A stretch of DNA of 64,000 nucleotides from Datisca glomerata (GCA_003255025.1 QANY01008070.1:295704-359703); one strand, 5' to 3'. Counted from the stretch's first letter, positions 36,416-48,950 are shown. The notes: generated by a model not told the origin, from the sequence alone. Program-made: numbers and translations.

Positions 36416-39400
36416 TTTTTTATTCCTCAGGGAATTCATCTCCATTATAGCATTCACAAGATCTAGGTTAACTTTTATCCATCATTATGTTATTAAGTGC
36501 CCAAGGAACTTCCCTGTAGCGACAATGAAGGTGCACTTCTCTGGATTCAACTTCATTGAGTTTTTTTTTTCTTAGGACTGAGAAAGCCTCCTAGAGATCT
36601 TGGATATGATTTCCTCATTTCTTGCGTTTCACCAACAAGTCGCCCACAATACCTCCATATTTCTTCCAATCTGATCATGCAATACTTTGTTCACCAGCCT
36701 TTGGTATGTAGCTCCTGCATATTTCAACCCAAAAGGCATTACCTTATAACAATAGATGTCATACTCAGTAATAAAAAAAGTTTTTTCTTGGTTGGGTTGG
36801 AACAGTTTCACCTGGTTATATTCAGAGCAGGCGTCCATAAAGCTGAGGAGCGCATGTCCAAATGTGGCGTCTACCATTTGATCGATCCTAGGTAGCGAAT
36901 AGTCATCCTTTGAACAAGCTTTATTAAGGTCGGTGAAGTTCACGCAGATCCTCCATTTACCATTCTTTTTTCGTACCATCACCACATTGACAAACCATTC
37001 TAGATAGTCAACTTCTCTAATGCATCCAGTACTTAGTAGCTTATCAACCTCTTCCTTTATCGCTCTATCGTGTTCTGGTGCAAAACTCCTCTTCTTATTC
37101 CTCAGCGACTTCATCTCCATTATAGCTTTCACCTGATCTAGATTAACTTCTATCTCTCGCTGGGTTATTAAGTTCCCAAGGAACTTCCCTATAGCGAAAT
37201 CGAAGGTGCACTTCTCCGAATTCAGCTTCATTGAGTTTTTTCTTAGGACTGAGAAAGGCTCGTCGGGATCTTGGATATGATTTCCTCATTTTTTGCGTTT
37301 CACCAACATGTCGCCCACAATACCTTCATATTTCTTCCAATCTGACCATGCAATACTTTGTTCACCAGCCTTTGGTATGTAGCTCCTACATATTTCAACC
37401 CAAAAGGCATTATCTTATAACAATAGATGTCATACTCAGTAATAAAAAAAAGTTTTTTCTTGGTCGGGTTGGAACAGTTTCATCTGGTTATATTCAGAGT
37501 GGGCGTCCATAAAGTTGAGGAGCCCATGTCCAAATGTGGCGTCTACCATTTGATCGATCCTAGGCAGCGAATAGTCATCCTTTGAACAAGCTTTATTAAG
37601 GTCGGTGAAGTTCACGCAGATCCTCCATTTACCATTCTTTTTTCGTACCATCACCACATTGACAACCATTCTAGATAGTCAACTTCTCTAATGCATCCAG
37701 TACTTAGTAGCTTATCAACCTCTTCCTTTATCGCTCTATCCTGTTCTGGTGCAAAACTCATCTTCTTATTCCTCAGCGACTTCATCTCCATTATAGCTTT
37801 CACGTGATCTAGATTAACTTCTATCCCTCGCTGGGTTACTAAGTTCCCAAGGAACTTCCCTATACCGACATCGAAGGTGCACTTCTCCGAATTCAGCTTC
37901 ATTGAGTTTTTTCTTAGGACTGAGAAAGCCTCCTCGGGATCTTGGATATGATTTCCTCATTTTTTGCGTTTCACCAACATGTCGCCCACAATACCTCCAT
38001 ATTTCTTCCAATTCGATCATGCAATACTTTGTTCACCAGCCTTTGGTATGTAGCTCCTGCATATTTCAACCCAAAAGGCATTACCTTATAACAATAGATG
38101 TCATACTCAGTAATAAAAAAAGTTTTTTCTTGGTCGGGTTGGAACAGTTTCACCTGGTTATATTCAAAGTAGGCGTCCATAAAGCTGAGGAGCTCATGTC
38201 AAAATGTGGCGTCTACCATTTGATCGATCCTAGGCAGCGAATAGTCATCTTTTGAACAAGCTTTATTCAGGTCGGTGAAGTTCACGCAGATCCTCCATTT
38301 ACCATTCTTTTTTCGTACCATCACCACATTGACAAACCATTCTAGATAGTCAACTTCTCTAATGCATCCAGTACTTAGTAGCTTATCAACCTCTTCCTTT
38401 ATCGCTCTATCCTGTTCTGGTGCAAAACTCATCTTCTTATTCCTCAGCGACTTCATCTCCATTATAGCTTTCACCTTATCTAGATTAACTTCTATCCCTC
38501 GCTGGGTTATTAAGTTCCCAAGAAACTTCCCTATAGCGACATCGAATGTGCACTTCTCCGAATTCAGCTTCATTGAGTTTTTTCTTAGGACTGAGAAAGC
38601 CTCCTCGGGGTCTTGGATATGATTTCCTCATTTTTTGCGTTTCACCAACATGTCGCCCACAATACCTCCATATTTCTTCCAATCTGACCATGCAATACTT
38701 TGTTCACCAGCCTTTGGTATGTAGCTCCTGCATATTTCAACCCAAAATGCATTACCTTATAACAATAGATGTCATACTCGGTAATAAAAAAAGTTTTTTC
38801 TTGGTCGGGTTAGAATAGTTTCACCTGGTTATATTCAGAGTAGGCGTCCATAAAGCTGAGGAGCTCATGTCCAAATGTGGCATCTACCATTTGATCGATC
38901 CTAGACAGCGAATAGTCATCCTTTGAACAAGCTTTATTCAGGTCGGTGAAATTCACGCAGATCCTCCATTTACCATTCTTTTTTCGTACCATCACCACAT
39001 TGACAAACCATTCTAGATAGTCAACTTCTCTAATGCATCCAGTACTTAGTAGCTTATCAACCTCTTCCTTTATCGCTCTATCCTATTCTGGTGCAAAACT
39101 CCTCTTCTTATTCCTCAGCGACTTCATCTCCATTATAGCTTTCACCTGATCTAGATTAACTTCTATCCCTCGCTGGGTTATTAAGTTTCCAAGGAACTTT
39201 CCTATAGCGACGTCGAAAGTGCACTTCTCTGAATTCAGCTTCATTGAGTTTTTTCTTAGGACTGAGAAAGCCTCCTCGGGATCTTGGATATGATTTCCTC
39301 ATTTTTTGCTTTTCACCAACATGTAGTTCACATATACCTCCATATTTTTTCCACTTTAACCATGCAATACTTTGTTCACCAGCCTTTGGTATGTAGCTCC

Positions 39401-39775
39401 TACATATTTCAACCCAAAAGACATTACCTTATAACAATAGATGTCATGCTCAATAATAAAAGAAGTTTTTTCTTGGTCGGGTTGAAATAATTTCACCTGG
39501 TTATATCGAGAGTAGGCGTCCATAAAGCTGAGGAGCTCATGTCCAAATGTGGCATCTACCATTTGATCGATCATGGGCTTGGAATAGTCATCCTTTGAAC
39601 AAGCTTTATTTCGGTCGGTGAAGTTCACATAGATCCTCCATTTACTAATCTTTTTTCGTACTATCACCACATTGACCAACCATTCTGGATAGTCAATTTC
39701 TCTAATGAATCCAGTACTTAGTAGCTTATCAACCTCTTCCTTTATCGCTCTATTCCGTTCTGGTGTAAAACTTCT
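36416..39775 (-). repeat. Five tandem copies of a 671-bp reverse-transcriptase segment
   Basis: The word CTTAGGACTGAGAAAG recurs at 36571, 37242, 37913, 38584 and 39255, always 671 bp apart. Junctions (CTTCTTATTCCTCAG) lie at 37091, 37762, 38433 and 39104, and the ancestral edge (CTTCTTATGTTTTAC) at 39776. Each unit reads on - from RSFAPE..RAIKEEVDKLL through VVMVRKKNGKWRICVNFTD, ALLSFMDA, YKVMPFGLKYAGATYQRLVN, then LNSEKCTFD and VKAIMEMKSLRNKK. RT end is thus fused to RT start at every junction. Units 1-4 share a 1-nt deletion at the YVDD position; unit 5 keeps full codon length there. The inner units are the most alike. Confidence 0.95.
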
Positions 39776-39818
39776 CTTCTTATGTTTTACTAGTTTTACT
39801 ATTAGATCTGTGTAATTT

Positions 39819-39960
39819 ATGATTTTAGATACTTCGTCTCCATACAACGCTATTCTGGGAAGAACGTGGCTACATAAGATTAAGACTATACCATCAACTT
39901 TCTACCAAGTATTAAAGTACCCCTCATCGGAAGGAATCAAGACCATAAGGAGATCGGGCT
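39819..39960 (+). pseudogene. Inverted protease C-terminal segment of the Tat element
   Basis: On the plus strand, MILDTSSPYNAILGRTWLHK followed by IPSTFYQVLKYPS and EGIKTIR is the typical end of a Tat/gypsy protease domain. The RT and gag parts on either side are on the minus strand, so this piece has been inverted. The open frame runs on to 40115 without recognisable content. Confidence 0.65.
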
Positions 39961-40289
39961 GCTGCCCTCAACTGTTCTTTGACTGCGTTGGAGTCTGCAA
40001 AAAAAACTCAAAGAAAAAGCATACCCTAAGCAGCCAAAGGAAGCAGTTCAATAGCAACCACAGAAGGACGGGTCAGACGGCTCAAGTTACGAGGCAAGAT
40101 AACAAACATAGTTAGTATGCCTAGAAGAAGGAACACAAAAAATGATGAACATCGAAACCTACCTCACAAGGAAAATAAGAGTTCTCTCTGAGTAACTAAG
40201 AGCTCCATTAAAGCCTATCAACGGTTGCAATGTTCCTTGCAACTTATTCTCTCCCACTGACATTTTTTTCTAACATGGTCTGATACAGT

Positions 40290-40470
40290 ATGTTCACCGT
40301 GCTCCATCATCCACCAGAACTCTTCCTAAAAGGTAATTATTGACTTGTATCAAAATGACAATGGCGTCCTTATGGCGTCCATCATGTTCAAAATCTAGAT
40401 AGTCAAATATCAGTGGGAGATTCCCGTTGTCAGGTGAGCAATTCTCCATGCATTTCTCTAAAATTGGTTT
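40290..40470 (-). pseudogene. Protease N-terminal segment of the Tat element
   Basis: Minus-strand translation around 40470-40290 shows PLIFDYLDFEHDGRHKDAIV followed by LLGRVLVDDGA, the usual approach to the retropepsin active site; the family has VDGGSS where this copy reads VDDGA. It is interrupted and out of register with its inverted partner at 39819. Confidence 0.5.
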
Positions 40471-40638
40471 CTTGCAGTACTGCTTCCTTTCCTTGCTTGT
40501 TGTTCCTCCCTACTCTGTTAGTGCAATGATAGTGTTGACAGTGCGAAGGGGTTGTTTCCTTGTGTGACACTTTTCATCTCCATGGTCTTCTTTCTCTACC
40601 TCATGTTTCTCCTCTTCTCTTTTAAGAAATCAACGCAA

Positions 40639-40833
40639 CTATCCATCTTTTATGAGCTCTTCAATGTAATATTTGAGTTGGAAGTAGTCTCTAGTGTAAT
40701 GTTCGCTACTCCTGTGAAAAGAATAATATTTATCCTTGTCCTTATAATTTGGCTCTTTTGTGAGTGGCACTGGCCTTTTCAACCATGGATGGTCTTTGAT
40801 CTGTTCAAGAATATGATTTATTGGGAGGGTCAA
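40639..40833 (-). pseudogene. gag C-terminal fragment of the Tat element
   Basis: A 64-codon frame reads PWLKRPVPLTKEP, then KYYSFHRSSEHYTRDYFQLK followed by YYIEELIKDG. Tat gag proteins carry Y-C-x-F-H-x-x-x-G-H-x-T-x-x-C at this point; here the two Cys are replaced by Tyr, so the zinc-binding motif is lost. Confidence 0.6.
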
Positions 40834-40890
40834 TGGTGTGTAGACCTTATCCCTTGGATGTGCTCTACTTGAGTCTTGAGATATATCAAT

Positions 40891-42382
40891 AAAATCATTA
40901 TTATGTTATAAAACTATGACAGTTATTTTTACATGTCATCTTAAAAAGTAAGAGCTTTCTATGACAGACTGAAAAATAGTTGTCATGATAGGTAATATAT
41001 TGATGACAATGCATTTAAAAACTGTCATATTATCTCAAAAGTAAAAATCTCTCCACCAGCGCCTCTTTTCCTTTGATAGATTTTACATAGTTGTCATATA
41101 GTATCTATGCGGTTGTCATTGTAGGCCAAAATTGTAAAAGTGACATATATTGTCAACATACAAGTTTGCTCTAGGACCTCCTACATCTCTAACAACTTTG
41201 TTAAAAAAAATTAATTATATTTGGTGGAGGAAGTTGCAGCATGGTAGTAACATTGGAACTGCATCTTCATTATCTGTGTAGGAAATGTTATATAGTTGAA
41301 TTATCCATCACTAAGGGTAATGGAAATTGATGAATGATCTCTAACTTCCAAATGAGATGGTCAATTGATAAGGCATTACATAAGGTATGATAGAGCTAAT
41401 AAAAATGTCACCTCCTTATGAATTACAATTCCCTTAATTGGAAGAAGATCATAACAAACTCCATTTCGCTGTCTACGACATTACTATTCATGTAACATAA
41501 AACTACTATATGTATTTCCCTCATTTATCAACCTATTAACTAATACACAAAAACTTCAAAACTAAATCTAGAATTCAACAATAAAACTACACATACAAAC
41601 TTTGATTACTAAACTTTCAGAACCTATCAACACATTCATAAATAAAACTTCATAAATTGAAAATTTCAATCAACACATAAATTGAGAAAAATACCCAACA
41701 AGCAATACAATTTCAATATCAACCATCTCATAACAAAGCCATTAAATTTGGTGAAACGCATCATTCATAAAAAAATTGAAAATTTCAAGAGTGGGACAAT
41801 AAATTTAAAAGATTGAATTTCAATATCAATCATCCCAACAAGCAATGAAATTTCAATATCAATCATCCCATAACAAAGCTATTAAATTTGATGAAACACA
41901 ACATTCATAGAATAAAATTAAAAATTTCAAGAGTTGAACAAAAAAATTTAAGAGATTGAATGAGTTAGAATTTTTTGGTTTGAGATGCGCAACATTGAGA
42001 GAGAGAATAAAATTTACTGGAACACATTAAAAAGGTTCATAAAAATGAAAAATTTTAAAATTTGAATAAAAAATTTAAGAGATAAAGCTTGCTTGCTTGT
42101 GGGTGAGGTGCAATAGTGAAAGAGAGATAGAGCTTACTTGTGGGTGAGATGGAGAGAAAATGCCAGTGAGAGAGGTTGCACGGTCTCGAGTCGTCGAAGA
42201 GAAGAAGAGAGAAGAAAGGAGAAAGAAAGCATGACTTATTCGGGGCAAGGGCGTTTAAAATAACGTCCACGTGAAATCGTCTTTTTCAAAGACTATTTCA
42301 CTTAAGTTAATCGTCTTTGTAAATAGTGAGAGCGACTTGGAGCCACATCTTCTAGATATTATCTTTTGCAAAGTTATGATGA
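40891..42382. other. Repeat-rich AT DNA, no gene
   Basis: From 40900 to 41160 the words TGACAGTT and TTGTCAT recur on both strands, as in subterminal regions of CACTA elements, but no CACTA end was found. A local tandem duplication of about 140 bp (CCCAACAAGCAAT at 41694 and 41834) lies in the middle. At 42240-42340 CGTCTTT/AAAGACG words repeat. Probably an old non-autonomous DNA transposon. Confidence 0.4.
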
Positions 42383-43531
42383 CTAGGTAAAAAGCACGTG
42401 CTTTCTACGTGATAAGTCTAGATTTTTTTGTAATTCATCAACTATATAGAAAAAGTGTATTAAACATGTTCATTTTCTTTTTACTCATTATTTTTATGTG
42501 TAACAATAGCTCAATATTACTTCAAAATATCAATATATTATTATGAAGAAGTTAAAAGAACTTTAAAAACGTTAATGTTCATGGGTTGACATATAACACC
42601 AAAAAAATAAACTTATCTATTTATGTCAATGATTTATTTGATATTGTTACATAACAATAAAAAAGGAAACAGAGTAAAGTAACTAAAAACGAAAGTGACG
42701 TCTTTTTCCTATCTAAATATTAATTTAATTATAGATGAACAATTTATAAAGATGCTTTAAAATGCCGTAAATTACCATATAAAAGAAGGTTGGTGTGATT
42801 TTTGTCAAAATATATTTCCGAATAAATTAGCAAATGACTACAATATATATAATTTTTCCAAAATGTTAAGAACAAATGGAAAGGATAAACTCATAAAGGG
42901 AGGATCTATAACCACTAAAAGATTTAGATGAAACAACTTTAAAATTCTGTGAACAATAAAATACACCACTGATATTGGAAGAACCTCACTCAATTATAAG
43001 GATATTTAATGATAGAAACAATGACCCAAAGTCCTAACTATTTTAGCTTAGAATATATATAAGGATTTGATCAGAATTAAATACATGATTCTATTTATGT
43101 TTCTTCATGAACTCCGTCGACCTACAAACAACAACCCACAACTAAAAGAAAAAAATCTCTATGCACCTATTTATAATATCGAACTTATGTAATTTCTAAC
43201 CATTTGTATTATCTGTAATAATACAATTGTTCATGCATATTTAATAGCTTGTTCACATATAATCATATTCATGTATATTCAATTTGACCGTGCATATTCC
43301 TTCTTTGTAAGGTACTTTCAAATGTAAATGTGTGAAAATCTATGTGATAGTAAATTCAATTTAGTGTACTTAAGAAAAAACCGTAAAAGTTAACTTTCTT
43401 TTGTTATACTATTATTTTTAAGATACAAACAGACTTTTATTTTGCATAAACAAAATTTAAATTAAGACATAAAAATGGGTAAATTAGGAAATCAAAAGTT
43501 TCTCCTAAGTTAAACCTCTTTTAAAGGTGCT
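42383..43531 (-). mobile_element. Helitron-like element C
   Basis: On the minus strand the 3' end is CTAG at 42386-42383 followed by T, preceded by the palindromic AAAGCACGTGCTTT hairpin region. The 5' side near 43531 carries TTTAAAAGAGGTTTAA, as in the neighbouring copies, though the TC start is worn. It lies head to tail with element B. No replicase or helicase coding is present. Confidence 0.5.
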
Positions 43532-44111
43532 ATTCGAGAACTGCGTACTTCGCATGTGTTAAGCAAGTTAAAATATACATAGGATTCAAAATAAATAATA
43601 ATGTAATAAATATATTATTTTTGAAAATGATTGTAAATCTAAATTTAAAGTAAAATAATAGTAATAAAAAGTACATTAGCTCGTTAATAATATTGTTAAA
43701 ATTTTACTATATAGAATTACTATTTGAATAATATACAAAATTATCATTCATCAACTTGTTAGATTCTATCATATTAAGAGTTACTTCGTCTTTTTTAAAA
43801 TATTTATCTCAATTTATTTATATGAATTTTCTTGTTCTGATAACATAAAAATATTATATAATATTTAATTTTATAACCTCAAAATTCATCTTTATGGTAT
43901 TTATGTTTCTGTTTGCATTATGTTACAAAAATATTTAATTTTGCAAACTATTTATAAACAAATTATTATTGAATAAAAATAATATTCTATTAAATGAATT
44001 ATATTAAACAAGAAAATATGTGAAAACTCTAAATTATACTATATTTTAGGGAGGCATGAAAGGTAAACAGGAGAATCAAACATTTCTCCCATTTAGACTA
44101 TTTTTTAATAT
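43532..44111 (-). mobile_element. Helitron-like element B
   Basis: Its 5' part (minus strand) begins directly after the CTAG-T end of element A, with ATATTAAAAAATAG and then GGGAGAA, resembling A's start. Its 3' end is worn (ATAG in place of CTAG), after a partial hairpin CATGCGAAGTACGCAG. It is diverged and about 580 bp long. Confidence 0.42.
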
Positions 44112-44112
44112 A

Positions 44113-44882
44113 CTAGTCGAAAAGCACATGCTTTGCACGTATTGATGAATTTAAAATTAACAATAAGTCCTTAAATTATTGTTAACGTTAAAATAAATAC
44201 ATTAGCTTCCAGAATATTGTAAATCTAAAATTGAATAAATTAATCATGGTATTTTTTCCATATTCTTACAATTAAACTATTATAAATAAAAAGAAATTTG
44301 AATAGGTCGTACATCATCTAGAAGTGATATATTTGTAATAGAATTATTACAATAGAAGGAAACTTGAATAAGTCATGCATCATCTCGAGATGATAAATTA
44401 TCTGCTAGAGTTTTTAATTAAAGAATGCACGATCCTAACAAATTTATATCGTAAGATAAGATGAAAAGAAACTAAAAAAAGAAATTATTTGAGAAGAAAA
44501 AATTAAATATGATAAACTATTTTACTACGGATAATGGACATTGAAAATTATTACATTTATTATAAAATTAAAAAATCCTGGGTCTTGAATAATGATTCGA
44601 TTTAACAGTAATTTTTTTTAAAGATAAACAATAACTCATTGATATTGACTGAAATAATATTTATGATATAAGAATTTTAAGCTTATACATGGCCACTCAC
44701 ATTCATAAACATAATAATATAAAATGTAAAATTTTAAAAAATATAAAGAATAATTAGTTAATAGAATTATAAATGAATTAAATACAAAAAAAATTAATCT
44801 TATATTATATTTAGTGAGCCCCAAATGGTAAAAGGGGAAATAAAAAAAATTCTCCCTTAAACCTCTTTTAATATGGTAGAGA
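44113..44882 (-). mobile_element. Helitron-like element A
   Basis: This is the best-preserved copy, about 770 bp. On the minus strand it starts TCTCTACCATATTAAAAGAG right after an A and ends with the hairpin-forming ACGTGCAAAGCATGTGC stretch, TTTTCGA and CTAG (44116-44113) before a T. Start TC, end CTAG, 3' hairpin and A/T insertion site are the classic Helitron signs. It is non-autonomous. A similar worn 3' end (GCAATGCATATGCTTTGAATCTA) lies immediately upstream on the same strand. Confidence 0.6.
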
Positions 44883-45129
44883 TAGATTCAAAGCATATGC
44901 ATTGCACATGAGCAAAAATACTTGACAAATAACAAAAAAAAATTCTCCATTTGACATAACAAAGATAATAAAATTTTAATAAATTGATAATAGTTATATT
45001 AGCAAACTAAATACTATAAAAGATAAATTACTTGAACAACTCTAAAACAAATTAAGAACATGATATCCAATCTAAGTAAAGAAAAAAAAGAAAAAAAAAT
45101 GAATATGAAATATTACATAAACCATAAGT

Positions 45130-46165
45130 TGGAAGTATGATCAACTAATTTAGTGATGACACTCATCGCATACAGTTCGAGAAGTGTATCTTGGTCTAAA
45201 ACATATTTTTGGTCCAACTAATGTTGTTTCTCATTCACGTCCTTACGTGCTACTCCTGAGACCGAATGGACCCACATGAATAAATCTATGTGATTCAAAT
45301 ACCTGACAATTTTATCTCCATAAATTATTGACATATTTAATCCCGACATCGTACGACTCCACTGTAGATCTGATGTCGAATCCACTATGAATTCATGCGC
45401 GCTACAGTTTTTGTTGATACAAATAAATATTTTCATTTGACGGTCCACAGAATATTTTACAATGTTACGCTTTGTGGATACCAGTAACAAGAGAATGGTG
45501 TAAAATTATTATTTTATCCCTCTAGTTAATTATTTCCTTAACTCATTTATTGACTATGAATAAGAAAGACATAACAGTGAAGTGTCTCGTACAGTTCACC
45601 ATGTATTATTCAATTATTCATTTCATCGAGTACCTGATCAGGTTTATTTATTCACACACTCATCAAAGCATAAGGTGATATTGTTTCTTTCACAATCTCG
45701 TCACGAATTTCATATATGTGGATTACGTAACTCTAATATAGTTAAATCAAGGTCCCAACCTGAGATATTGTCTGGAAATTTGAACTCACTCCTTTGGCAT
45801 ATTAAAGATCGTAAGTAATTAAATTAAGTTTCGTATTCACCTTAGGATTAAAGTAATTATGAAAATACTCATACCTCGAGACCGGCAGCCTTTAGTTCAA
45901 TCTAACAGTCATAATTGAACTAGATTGTCTAGTCGATCTGCGAGTAATATTTTGAACTATCTCACAAGAGTTCATCTTGGTGACCGCTTAGTCTTTACTC
46001 AACTTACGTTGATAATAGTTTCAGGATTTAAGTAAATTATAAACACATTTTAATAAAAGAAAACTTTCATTTATTCATAAAATTTAGTAATACATGAATT
46101 TCAAAGAAATAACTAAATACTCATATATAGTTATTATACCATACTTTATGGACATAATTCTAACA
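45130..46165 (-). mobile_element. Truncated copy of an LTR-like repeat
   Basis: On the minus strand this starts TGTTAGAATTATGTCCATAAA at 46165 and runs parallel to 48951-50600 with many matching words (GTATTTAGTTATTTCT, TGTCTTTCTTATTCA, GTACGATGTCGGGAT). It is truncated near 45130 and lacks the MITE of the other copy. The terminal TG and the pairing suggest an LTR or LTR-derived repeat; no coding region is attached. Confidence 0.5.
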
Positions 46166-47395
46166 TTTAGATGCACTATCATATTTCCATATTGGAAGTA
46201 TATGGTGACGTGGTGTCAGTTGTGTAACTTAAAAGTTGAGTTCGTATTATTTAATTTTGTATTATTCTTGATATAATTATATGTTACCATTCACGAGACT
46301 CAAGGGAAAAGACCTTACTGCCCTACATCACACCTTAATTTGTGACATTTGAGTGCCCATCGACAATCAATAGTCTATTCGATTTTTTTATTTTTTTATT
46401 TTATTTTTTTGACAATTTATAATTCATATGATTTTTATTTATTTATTTGATATATTGATGTTAGGGAGCAGAATATTTGTGCTCACGACAAAAGTAAGAG
46501 AAATTTTTGTAAGGGGCTGGCTACAAAACAATGTCCATGACCCACAACGACTATAGAAAATAACGATCAAATCACATGTGTTCAAATGCCTCAAATTCAT
46601 TTTCAATCATGAAATATACATCCAATAAAAAATCAAGAGTAAGTTCATAAGCTCAGTCTCAAAAGTAGAAAAATAGTTATCAAAACCTAACTTTAATCTC
46701 CCGCCCACCAGCATTTATCGAAAATTCATTATTAAAATTGCATCTCGCATTTGTGTTACTTCTATCTCAATAACAAAGTACAACAAAAAATTCCCACATT
46801 GGAAATATATCATGACGGCCAGGTTCCACCTTTGTAACTACGTTAGCCTCCATAACGAAGTGAGTACCAAGTACATGCCTTGAGAGCATATCTTCCCTCC
46901 ACCCCCACCATTTTTTAGAGCGTATCTTATGTAACAACCAAATTCCATTTGGGGGAGGACTGTAACAGCGACTGAGTTCCCCCTAGACTGATGCTAGTGG
47001 GGTTTAGTGATTTTAATGTCATTTTGCCTCACTAGATATGAATTTTGATAGAGCGAATAGAGAGTGGAAGTTGTATTAATATTTGAATATTTTTTTCATA
47101 CATCTCTTTATTTTCCTACCTACTTTCGTTGAAATGTCTTACATGCATTTCAGAAACAAAATTTCGCTGAAACGTCTTACTTTCTTAAGTGCATTTCAGA
47201 AACAACCTAATTACAAGCTTGCAATAATCTATTTATTAATGTGTACCTTGCACTTTGCCGCTGGAATTGCTTCGCAAGGAGTATATCTTCAGGGAGTACA
47301 TTCTTTTCAAGGTAGAGGATCATATCATCTTACCAGTTGGGTTCCTTTCCAATTTCTATGCATATCTTATTACAAGTCAAGTCGAAGGGAGGACT
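46166..47395. other. Intergenic, nothing recognised
   Basis: A mixture of AT-rich DNA and short low-complexity tracts (T-runs near 46390). Open frames at 46094 and 47083 have no recognisable residues and overlap repeat ends. Confidence 0.4.
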
Positions 47396-48950
47396 CTATA
47401 TGAAACTCCACCAGCTGTCGGCTACAGTCCGCCAACACGCCTTCATCGATGAAATGACTCCACCCAAGCGAGAGGACGATGGTATGCGAATGGATCTCAA
47501 GGTCTCGCTAGGACTGTGCACGTCTGATAACCAATAAGCGAAGGCGTCTGAAGATTTAAGTAGTTTTCGGTGCTTAGGGACAACCCCCTGATCATACCCA
47601 AATTGACGAGCGACGGGTACACTGATAACTGGTGCTCCCAATACGGTTAAGAGAAAAAGTCATGTTCACTCTCCATAAGCACCAAATGAGTGGACGACGT
47701 AAGAATGGCTAAAATGATTTGATCCTCTAGAGGAACTGTTGAGAGATCATCCCCGTCGTGAAGCTCGATCGACCATCCAGTAAGGGACCATGTCGTGCCT
47801 CTGATGAAGCGTTCTGGACAACGTGAGTAGGGACTCGGTGCAAAGTATCCAGGCACATTAATGTCATCGATGAAGCTCTATCATTTTTGGTGATTTATGA
47901 CCCGACCATGCCAAAGCCCGGGGTGGGTCGTGAGACCTTTTTAACACGTAGACCTAGAAGGAGCACACATAGGAAATTTTTCCCAAAAGAACATTTGCAG
48001 AAATTAACAGTCAAGAAAGGTGTTGATCTTGTATAGGCCCAAGCTACATTCTAGGTCATCATGAATAAGGTCGAGCATGATGTACAAGTTACTGAGGAAC
48101 ATCAGGGCCAAAGCGGTTCTCTTGCATAAAGCCAGCATCATTGCCAGGCTAAAGACGTGAGGGTTAACCCTATCTGTTAGCCACCTTGCATAGTGTAAAG
48201 ATAAAGAAAAAGTTAAAATTTTATATAAATTGGAATGCCAACGGTCGAAGGGGGAGGGGGGTATTCGACAACAGGTTGAGACTAAACTCGCCGTGCTCAA
48301 CCCATCCCCACGACGGGTCGATGGACTATACCCGCCACTATGGCGAGTTGAGGGGCCTGACCCGGTATGACTATGGGAGACACAAATGCTTGAAGTGTGC
48401 ACACGTGTGAAGCGAATAAATAAATGCATGAGAAAATATTGCACGAACGATGTTAATTTAAATGTTTACCTTGAAAGATGCTCCTAGACAATCATATCGC
48501 TACGAAGGCAGTAAGTTCCACGGTCTGGTTGCCAAAGTGGGGACCCTCTAGAGCTCCATCCCCTTTGAAAAAATAGTTGATCCAGTCGTAAAAGTTCGCT
48601 CTCTTATGTTTGTAGCATTTTGTACCGTCCATCAAGACATTGAGAATTTCTTGGTCCACATTAGGGGGGACACTAGCAAATGCAGAGTGGTCACTAAAAA
48701 ATGGAAGTCGAGTTAGCATATGAACATCCTCCAAAGTAGACGTAAACTTGCTTCATCTGGTGACAGAGGTATGCGTTTGTCGACTCCAACACAACACTAG
48801 AGTTTTAATGGCAAGTAAGTCAGTGTGGATGTTAAGACACAAACTGATCCTCAAGGCTTCGTAGATTCCTTCCTCCTTCAAAATTGCAGTGTAGTCCGAG
48901 AATCTAAATATATAATCACACAAATCCGTCCAAACACCCTTAGTCCTTAT
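47396..48950 (-). pseudogene. Plant mobile domain (PMD) protein remnant
   Basis: Minus-strand pieces in order: YTAILKEEGIYEALR (about 48880), LEDVHMLTRLPFFSD (48734), RANFYDWINYFFKGDGALEG, a spliced join to VNPHVFSLAMMLALCKRTAL and LYIMLDLIHDDLECSLG (48004-48170), PGYFAPSPYSRCPE (47856) and VARQFGYDQGVV (47600). This is the PMD/aminotransferase-like domain family, often carried by plant transposons. Two family Trp positions are read as TGA (before SKFTSTLEDV and after LTAFVAI). The start is cut at 48950 by an LTR-like insertion. Not functional. Confidence 0.62.

Larger units (their letters stand above)
35500..40890 (-). mobile_element. Degenerate Ty3/gypsy retrotransposon, Tat lineage
   Basis: On the minus strand, from high to low coordinates, are a gag zinc-knuckle-side fragment (40639-40833), part of the protease (about 40290-40470), an amplified reverse-transcriptase segment (36416-39775), a gypsy RNase H (35965-36231) and a second RNase H (35525-35956). 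Two RNase H domains in series are the mark of the Tat/Ogre lineage. Part of the protease (39819-40115) lies on the plus strand, so the element is also inverted internally. I found no integrase, LTRs or target duplication. Multiple frameshifts and stops make it non-functional. Confidence 0.72.

Noticed and set aside
36629..38573. Several separate RT genes of 60-200 codons
   Set aside because: They are parts of the same 671-bp unit repeated in tandem; none spans a full RT in frame.
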